9,133 nt of DNA from contig JAEYSH010000091.1 in NCBI GenBank assembly GCA_023434825.1, forward strand, positions 1-9,133, given 5' to 3'. The position numbers were made by a program, and so were the translations under genes. The DNA comes from Methanobacteriota archaeon. Lineage in GTDB: Archaea > Methanobacteriota > Methanobacteria > Methanobacteriales > Methanobacteriaceae. The notes under the pieces were generated by a model, which worked only from the letters and a program-made list of their open reading frames with translations, was not told the DNA's origin and searched no databases. This document shows positions 5,304 through 9,133 of this stretch, in pieces. How positions within the stretch are numbered: position 1 is the first letter of the stretch; each line of letters opens with the position of its first letter.

Positions 5304-6173
5304 ATGGATATTAAAAATCCAATTGATGTACGAATAATCGTAGAAGGTGCATCAGATGTGGAAAGCATTTCTAAAGCTATGCGTAATATAGCTTTAGGCG
5401 CTGAATACCACATTACCATATCCTCTATAATTCCCACCACCAGCTCAGAAATTGCAAAGAAAGCTGTAAGTGGTGCTGATATTGTTTTAATTGCAACTGA
5501 TGTTGACGCACCTGGCCGTGAACTTGCTGAAAAGTTTCGAAAAGTGCTAAAAGACAAAGTTGGCCACATTGAACGGATGAAACTCCCATTTGGACACGAT
5601 GTGGAATATATAGATCCTTATTTAATACAGAATGAAATTAAAAATGCTATTATAAGGTCAGGATTAATTTCTATAGCTAATATCCAGTATTTTAGAGAAC
5701 TTGAAGAAAGTTTAAAAGAATCTAAAGAAAATATTAAAAATTTAGCTAAAGGAAAAAACGATTTAGAGTCTCTAAATAATGCTTTGAACTTAGAAAATGA
5801 AGATATTAAAAAAGCGAATAGTGATTTTAAAGACCAGCTAGACCTATTAAGCAATAAATATAATGATTTAAAAGCTGAATTTTCTTCAGTGAAATCTAAA
5901 TATGAAAATATAAAAAATAAAAACTTTTTTGAAGTATTTAATATTGAAAAATTGTGGGAAGAGTCTTTTAATGAAAAATTAAAGGATTTAGATCAAATTT
6001 ATTTTATAAGTAATGAATTTAAACCAGAAAATATTGTGGTTGGTCAAAATAGAATTGCAGCATCAACCAAAAAAGATGCATTAGATTGGCTTAAAATAAT
6101 AAGAACGGTCTTAATTTTTTATGATTCTAAAATTGACGATTTAAAAAAAGAGTTTGATAAAGGAAATATTTAA
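5304..6173 (+). CDS. Toprim-domain protein with long coiled coil
   Basis: A 289-residue protein. Residues 9-90 form a Toprim domain: VRIIVEG (E14) is the catalytic-glutamate motif and ATDVDAPGRELA (D66, D68, G71) the DxD metal motif. KLPFGHDVEYIDP (93-105) follows. Residues about 131-206 are a charged coiled coil, then a C-terminal part (207-289) I do not recognise. Toprim domains bind Mg2+ and act on nucleic acids in primases, topoisomerases, OLD nucleases and RNase M5. The size and lack of other domains exclude DnaG and topoisomerases, and no ATPase or SMC hinge is seen. The ATG abuts the L37e stop; only a weak AGGT (5292-5295) lies upstream, so coupled translation is likely. That coupling and an RNase M5-like analogy hint at ribosome or rRNA work, but this is inference. 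Confidence 0.85.
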   Translation: MDIKNPIDVRIIVEGASDVESISKAMRNIALGAEYHITISSIIPTTSSEIAKKAVSGADIVLIATDVDAPGRELAEKFRKVLKDKVGHIERMKLPFGHDVEYIDPYLIQNEIKNAIIRSGLISIANIQYFRELEESLKESKENIKNLAKGKNDLESLNNALNLENEDIKKANSDFKDQLDLLSNKYNDLKAEFSSVKSKYENIKNKNFFEVFNIEKLWEESFNEKLKDLDQIYFISNEFKPENIVVGQNRIAASTKKDALDWLKIIRTVLIFYDSKIDDLKKEFDKGNI

Positions 6174-6230
6174 TTTAAAAGATCAGATATAATACTAATT
6201 AATTCATTTTCATAATTATCTAGATATAAT

Positions 6231-6235
6231 AGGAG
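6231..6235 (+). promoter_or_regulatory. Shine-Dalgarno site deciding the TTG start of purF
   Basis: AGGAG lies eight bases before TTG at 6244. No ATG or GTG is close by in frame, and the choice puts the nucleophilic cysteine at residue 5, as expected. A TATA-like AGATATAAT near 6186-6193 in the 70-bp gap might be a separate promoter. Confidence 0.7.
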
Positions 6236-6243
6236 AATTCAAG

Positions 6244-7653
6244 TTGCGAGATAAATGTGGTATTGTAGGTGCATATTCGCATGAAAAATCCAGTAATGTC
6301 TCAAGGGCCATATATTACGGTCTTTATGCATTGCAGCATAGAGGACAGGAATCTGCAGGCATATCTGTACACGATGGAGAAGAAATGAGTACATATCGAG
6401 GTATGGGTCTTGTTTGTGATGTATTCAACAATGGAAATATTGAAGGGCTTGAGGGTTACGCTGGAATTGGCCATGTAAGATATTCAACTACTGGAAAATC
6501 AAAAATTGAAAATTCACAACCATTTTTCGAAGAATTTGATTATGGGACAATTGCAGTTGCTCACAATGGAGATATTATAAACTCCATGGAATTAAGAGAA
6601 GAATTAGAGCAAGAAGGTTACAAATTCAAATCATCAACAGATTCAGAAGTAATCTGTCATTTACTTACTAAAAAATACAGTAAAACAAAAGGCATCGTTA
6701 AAACAATTCAAGAAGTCGCAAATATGCTAATTGGTTCTTATGCACTTGTGATTTTACTTAATGATGAACTGATTGCTGTTAGAGATCCTGTTGGGATCAA
6801 ACCACTTTCTATGGGTAAAAAAGATGATATTACACTCATCGGCTCTGAAAGTGTTGCTTTTGACGTTTTAGGCGGCGAATATGTGCGTGCAGTTGAGCCT
6901 GGAGAAATATTAGTTATAAATGATGAAATAAAAAGCTTTAAGATGGAAAGCAGTGGAAAGGTTAAAAGAGCTCACTGTATGTTTGAATATGTTTATTTTG
7001 CTCGTCCAGACAGTATACTGGATGATAGAAGCGTCTATGAAGTACGTTTAAATATTGGAAAATCACTTTCAAGAGAATATTCTGCAGATGCAGAAGTTGT
7101 AATGCCTGTTCCCGATTCTGCTATAACTGCTTCTATAGGGTATTCCAGGGAATCTGGACTTCCTTATGCTGAAGGTTTAATTAAAAATCGTTATGTAGGT
7201 AGAACTTTCATCATGCCTACTCAAGAAGAGCGTGAAAGTTCAGTAAGGCTTAAAATGAACCCTGTTAAATCAGAACTTGAAGGTAAAAAGATTGTTTTAA
7301 TTGATGATAGTATTGTACGAGGAACTACATCTAAAGCTACTGTAAATGTTCTTAAAGAAGCAGGGGTTAAAGAAATTCATTTAAGAATTGGTTGTCCACC
7401 AATAATCTCACCATGTTATTATGGAATTGCAATGGCAACCAAGAGAGAACTTATAGCTTCAAATAAAGAAATTGAAGAAATTAGAGAATATTTAGGTGTG
7501 GATTCACTTGGATATTTAAGTGTTGAAGCGCTTGTTGAATGTATTGGTATACCTAAAGATGAGCTTTGCACTGGATGTCTTACTGGTGAATATCCAACAG
7601 ATTTGCCGGTTGATATTGAAGAATACGAAGCTAAACGCTGTACTTGTCCTTAA
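6244..7653 (+). CDS. purF: Amidophosphoribosyltransferase PurF, Fe-S type
   Basis: PurF catalyses the first committed step of purine synthesis: PRPP plus glutamine gives 5-phosphoribosylamine, glutamate and pyrophosphate. The 469-residue protein starts MRDKCGIVG, so residues 1-4 are a propeptide that must be removed to expose the nucleophile Cys5. The class II glutaminase shows QHRGQESAG (31-39), HVRYSTTG (77-84), HNGD (107-110) and STDSE (131-135). The phosphoribosyltransferase loop is VLIDDSIVRGTT (351-362). Cysteines C245 (in CMFEYVYFARPDS), C391 (PPIISPCYYG), C442 and C445 (CTGC) match the [4Fe-4S] ligands of the Bacillus-type enzyme, so an oxygen-sensitive cluster is expected. Two more cysteines lie at the end (C466, C468). 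The start is TTG with AGGAG upstream; it is 70 bp after the Toprim gene, perhaps in the same transcript. Confidence 0.97.
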   Translation: MRDKCGIVGAYSHEKSSNVSRAIYYGLYALQHRGQESAGISVHDGEEMSTYRGMGLVCDVFNNGNIEGLEGYAGIGHVRYSTTGKSKIENSQPFFEEFDYGTIAVAHNGDIINSMELREELEQEGYKFKSSTDSEVICHLLTKKYSKTKGIVKTIQEVANMLIGSYALVILLNDELIAVRDPVGIKPLSMGKKDDITLIGSESVAFDVLGGEYVRAVEPGEILVINDEIKSFKMESSGKVKRAHCMFEYVYFARPDSILDDRSVYEVRLNIGKSLSREYSADAEVVMPVPDSAITASIGYSRESGLPYAEGLIKNRYVGRTFIMPTQEERESSVRLKMNPVKSELEGKKIVLIDDSIVRGTTSKATVNVLKEAGVKEIHLRIGCPPIISPCYYGIAMATKRELIASNKEIEEIREYLGVDSLGYLSVEALVECIGIPKDELCTGCLTGEYPTDLPVDIEEYEAKRCTCP

Positions 7654-7669
7654 TTTTCATTAAATTTAC

Positions 7670-7678
7670 TTTATTTAA
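7670..7678 (+). promoter_or_regulatory. Candidate TATA box of the U32 gene
   Basis: TTTATTTAA is centred about 30 bases before the ATG at 7703. A start of transcription some 25 bases downstream would fall at or next to the ATG, so the mRNA would have almost no leader. This fits the absence of a Shine-Dalgarno sequence. TTTTTAAAA at 7686 is a less well placed alternative. Confidence 0.35.
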
Positions 7679-7690
7679 TTTTTTATTTTT
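7679..7690 (+). terminator. Oligo-T termination signal after purF
   Basis: Two T-runs (six at 7679-7684, five at 7686-7690) lie 26 bases after the purF stop in a pyrimidine-rich gap. Archaeal RNA polymerase terminates at such U-tracts without a hairpin. It is the clearest T-run between plus-strand genes here. Confidence 0.55.
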
Positions 7691-7702
7691 AAAACACTAA
7701 AA

Positions 7703-8899
7703 ATGGTGGTTAAAATAGTTGAATTATTAGCTCCGGCACGTGATTTTGCTGCACTTAATGCTGCAATTAAAAATGGTGCTGACTCTGTTTATGTGGGCAT
7801 TGAAGGATGCAACATGAGGGCAAATGTTTCAAATTTTACTATTGAAACACTTAAAGATGCTGTAAAGCAATGCCATGACTTCGATAAAAAAATTTACGTC
7901 TGCACAAATACCATAATGAAAAATAAGGATATAACTTATTTTAAAGAGATTTTACCAGTTATTCATTCTTCAGATGTGGATGCATTGATTATTTCTGACC
8001 TTGGAGCCCTTAAACTTGCAAGAGAAGAAGATATTGACATTCATATGAGCATTCAAGCTAATATTTCTAATTTTGAATCATTAAATTTACTGGAAGAACT
8101 TGGAGTTAAACGAGTTGTTCTTTCTAGAGAGCTATCACTCAATGAAATTCACGAGATTGCTGAAAATACAAAATTGGAGATAGAAACGTTTGTTCATGGT
8201 GCAATGTGTGTTGCAGTCTCTGGAAGATGTTTTTTAAGTTCTTCACTTTATGATAAAAGTGCAAACTGTGGTGAATGTTTACAGCCGTGTAGAAAAAGCT
8301 GGAAATTAATTTCTGAAGATAATGAAGAATTTGAATTAATTCAGAATGAAACTGAAAGCCAGATTTTAAGTCCAAAAGATTTATGTATGATAAAGCATAT
8401 TCCTGAACTCATTGAAGCCGGAATTGATGCATTCAAGATTGAAGGAAGAGCAAGACCTGCAGATTATGTCGCAACCGTTACGAAAGTGTATAGAGAAGCA
8501 ATTGACAGTTACGAAAGTGGAAACCGGGAATTTAATGATAAATGGATTGATGAGCTTAAAAAAGTCTTTAATAGAGGTTTTGATACAGGATTTTACTTTA
8601 AAACTCCTTATAAAACCAGTTCTTATAATGAAGCTACTTACATCAAAAAAGATATTGGGTCAATTGTTAATTATTATAAAAAAGTTTCTGCAGCAGAAAT
8701 TAAGTTATGGGATGACCTGAAAGTGGGTGATGAAATTATAATTCAGGGAAATAAAACTGGATCAATAATTCAAACTGCCGAATCAATGCAAATTGAAGGT
8801 AAATCCATTGATTCAGCTAAAAAGGGTCAAAATGTAGGATTATCTGTTAAAGAAATAGTCAGGCCTAATGATATTATTTATAAGAGGATTTTAAGATAA
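7703..8899 (+). CDS. U32-family protein (annotated as peptidase; probably TrhP-like RNA-modifying Fe-S protein)
   Basis: A 398-residue U32 protein. The N-terminal half is barrel-like (VELLAPARDF, NGADSVYVG), the family signature ETFVHGAMCVAVSGRC lies at 161-176, and IEGRARPADYVATVTKVYREAID (247-269, read in two parts) follows. C169, C176, C192 and C228 stand where characterised U32 proteins (UbiU, TrhP) bind a [4Fe-4S] cluster. A C-terminal beta-barrel region (about 318-395, with LKVGDEIIIQG) matches the TrhP-type layout. Although named peptidases, several U32 proteins hydroxylate tRNA, rRNA or ubiquinone precursors; since methanogens lack ubiquinone, an RNA target is more likely. The usual APAGD is APARD here (R13). 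Start: ATG at 7703 or GTG at 7706; no Shine-Dalgarno sequence is seen. Its stop abuts the stop of the facing small gene. Confidence 0.92.
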   Translation: MVVKIVELLAPARDFAALNAAIKNGADSVYVGIEGCNMRANVSNFTIETLKDAVKQCHDFDKKIYVCTNTIMKNKDITYFKEILPVIHSSDVDALIISDLGALKLAREEDIDIHMSIQANISNFESLNLLEELGVKRVVLSRELSLNEIHEIAENTKLEIETFVHGAMCVAVSGRCFLSSSLYDKSANCGECLQPCRKSWKLISEDNEEFELIQNETESQILSPKDLCMIKHIPELIEAGIDAFKIEGRARPADYVATVTKVYREAIDSYESGNREFNDKWIDELKKVFNRGFDTGFYFKTPYKTSSYNEATYIKKDIGSIVNYYKKVSAAEIKLWDDLKVGDEIIIQGNKTGSIIQTAESMQIEGKSIDSAKKGQNVGLSVKEIVRPNDIIYKRILR

Positions 8900-9103
8900 T
8901 TATATTTCTTCTTTAAATTGATTAAACAATCTTGAAATAGTTTCAGATGCATAAAAACTAAACTGAATATAGATTTTTTCTATTCTTTTTATTTCAATTT
9001 CTTTATAATTTATATTAAATTTATTCAAAAAAACTAGTACTTTATCTCTTTCTTCAATTGGAATGTAAATTGATACAAGATCTCCATGAAACTCTAATTT
9101 CAT
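8900..9103 (-). CDS. Small uncharacterised protein, 67 residues
   Basis: I do not recognise this protein. The ATG at 9103 is preceded by GGAGAT (9108-9113), so I prefer it to the in-frame TTG at 9115, whose use would place the GGAG inside the coding region. The frame is open to the window edge, so a longer product cannot be fully excluded. The sequence suggests a beta-alpha-beta-beta-alpha pattern: KLEFHGDLVSIYI strand, EERDKVLVFLNKF helix, YKEIEIKRIEKIYIQFSFY strands, ASETISRLFNQFKEEI helix. No cysteines, signal peptide or membrane segment is seen; it is probably a small cytosolic protein. It converges on the U32 gene with no bases between the stops. Confidence 0.65.
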   Translation of the reverse strand: MKLEFHGDLVSIYIPIEERDKVLVFLNKFNINYKEIEIKRIEKIYIQFSFYASETISRLFNQFKEEI

Positions 9104-9105
9104 TT

Positions 9106-9133
9106 TTATCTCCAATTTTCTACTTCTTTTATG
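9106..9133 (-). CDS. Possible C-terminal tail of an upstream minus-strand gene
   Basis: Read from the right edge, one minus-strand frame gives IKEVENWR and a TAA at 9108-9106, two bases before the ATG of the 67-residue gene. Close spacing of this kind is typical of an operon, and the ribosome binding site would lie in the end of the upstream gene. Only eight codons are visible, so it may be chance. Confidence 0.25.
9108..9113 (-). promoter_or_regulatory. Shine-Dalgarno site of the small gene
   Basis: GGAGAT on the minus strand, four bases before ATG at 9103 (six from the GGAG core). It decides for ATG against the upstream TTG at 9115, which overlaps the site. Confidence 0.6.

Noticed and set aside
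5618..5854. Antisense reading frame inside the Toprim coiled coil
   Set aside because: It is a shadow of the lysine- and glutamate-rich repeat coding on the plus strand, with a low-complexity Ser/Phe/Leu product.
5304..6173. Toprim protein as DnaG primase, topoisomerase or SMC-like ATPase
   Set aside because: No other primase or topoisomerase domain, no Walker motifs and no hinge; the Toprim domain is at the extreme N-terminus of a 289-residue protein.
8412..8720. Overlapping plus-strand frame inside the U32 gene
   Set aside because: It overlaps a conserved part of the U32 protein in another frame and has no ribosome binding site or recognisable product.

Overview
The window looks like a piece of a methanogen chromosome, most likely from the order Methanobacteriales. 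The DNA is AT-rich (roughly 30% GC by eye, lower between genes). It carries archaeal and eukaryote-like information genes: an Sm-like archaeal protein, ribosomal protein L37e and an MCT-1-like PUA protein. It also carries ArfB, an enzyme of archaeal riboflavin/F420 synthesis. Several starts are TTG or GTG preceded by GGTG- or GGAG-type ribosome binding sites. The Sm protein closely resembles, from memory, the SmAP1 of Methanothermobacter. No mobile element, CRISPR array, tRNA or rRNA was seen.

Layout. Positions 1-1471 (+) hold the C-terminal part of a Ski2/Hel308-like SF2 helicase cut by the window edge. It converges on a minus-strand cluster, read from right to left: an MCT-1/Tma20-like PUA protein (4276-3800), ArfB (3782-3093) and a polytopic DUF2723/TMEM260-like GT-C glycosyltransferase (3039-1468). 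A very AT-rich 513-bp divergent region (4277-4789) separates this cluster from a plus-strand cluster: SmAP (4790-5032), L37e (5121-5303), a Toprim-plus-coiled-coil protein (5304-6173) and PurF (6244-7653). A T-rich stretch follows purF. A U32-family protein (7703-8899) comes next and converges on a small uncharacterised minus-strand gene (9103-8900), perhaps preceded by the tail of another gene.

How the genes fit together. Most are core housekeeping genes. The divergent region lies between RNA/translation genes on both sides: an MCT-1-like protein one way, SmAP and L37e the other. ArfB and PurF are both nucleotide-linked: PurF commits PRPP to purines, and ArfB acts on a GTP-derived pyrimidine on the route to riboflavin and F420. 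PurF and the U32 protein both keep four-cysteine sets expected to bind [4Fe-4S] clusters, which suits a strict anaerobe. The least explained genes are the Toprim/coiled-coil protein whose start abuts the L37e stop, the membrane glycosyltransferase, the four-cysteine tail of the helicase and the 67-residue protein at the right edge. I see no clear sign of a defence or other novel multi-gene system; the main candidates for novelty are the Toprim protein and the structured divergent intergenic region.
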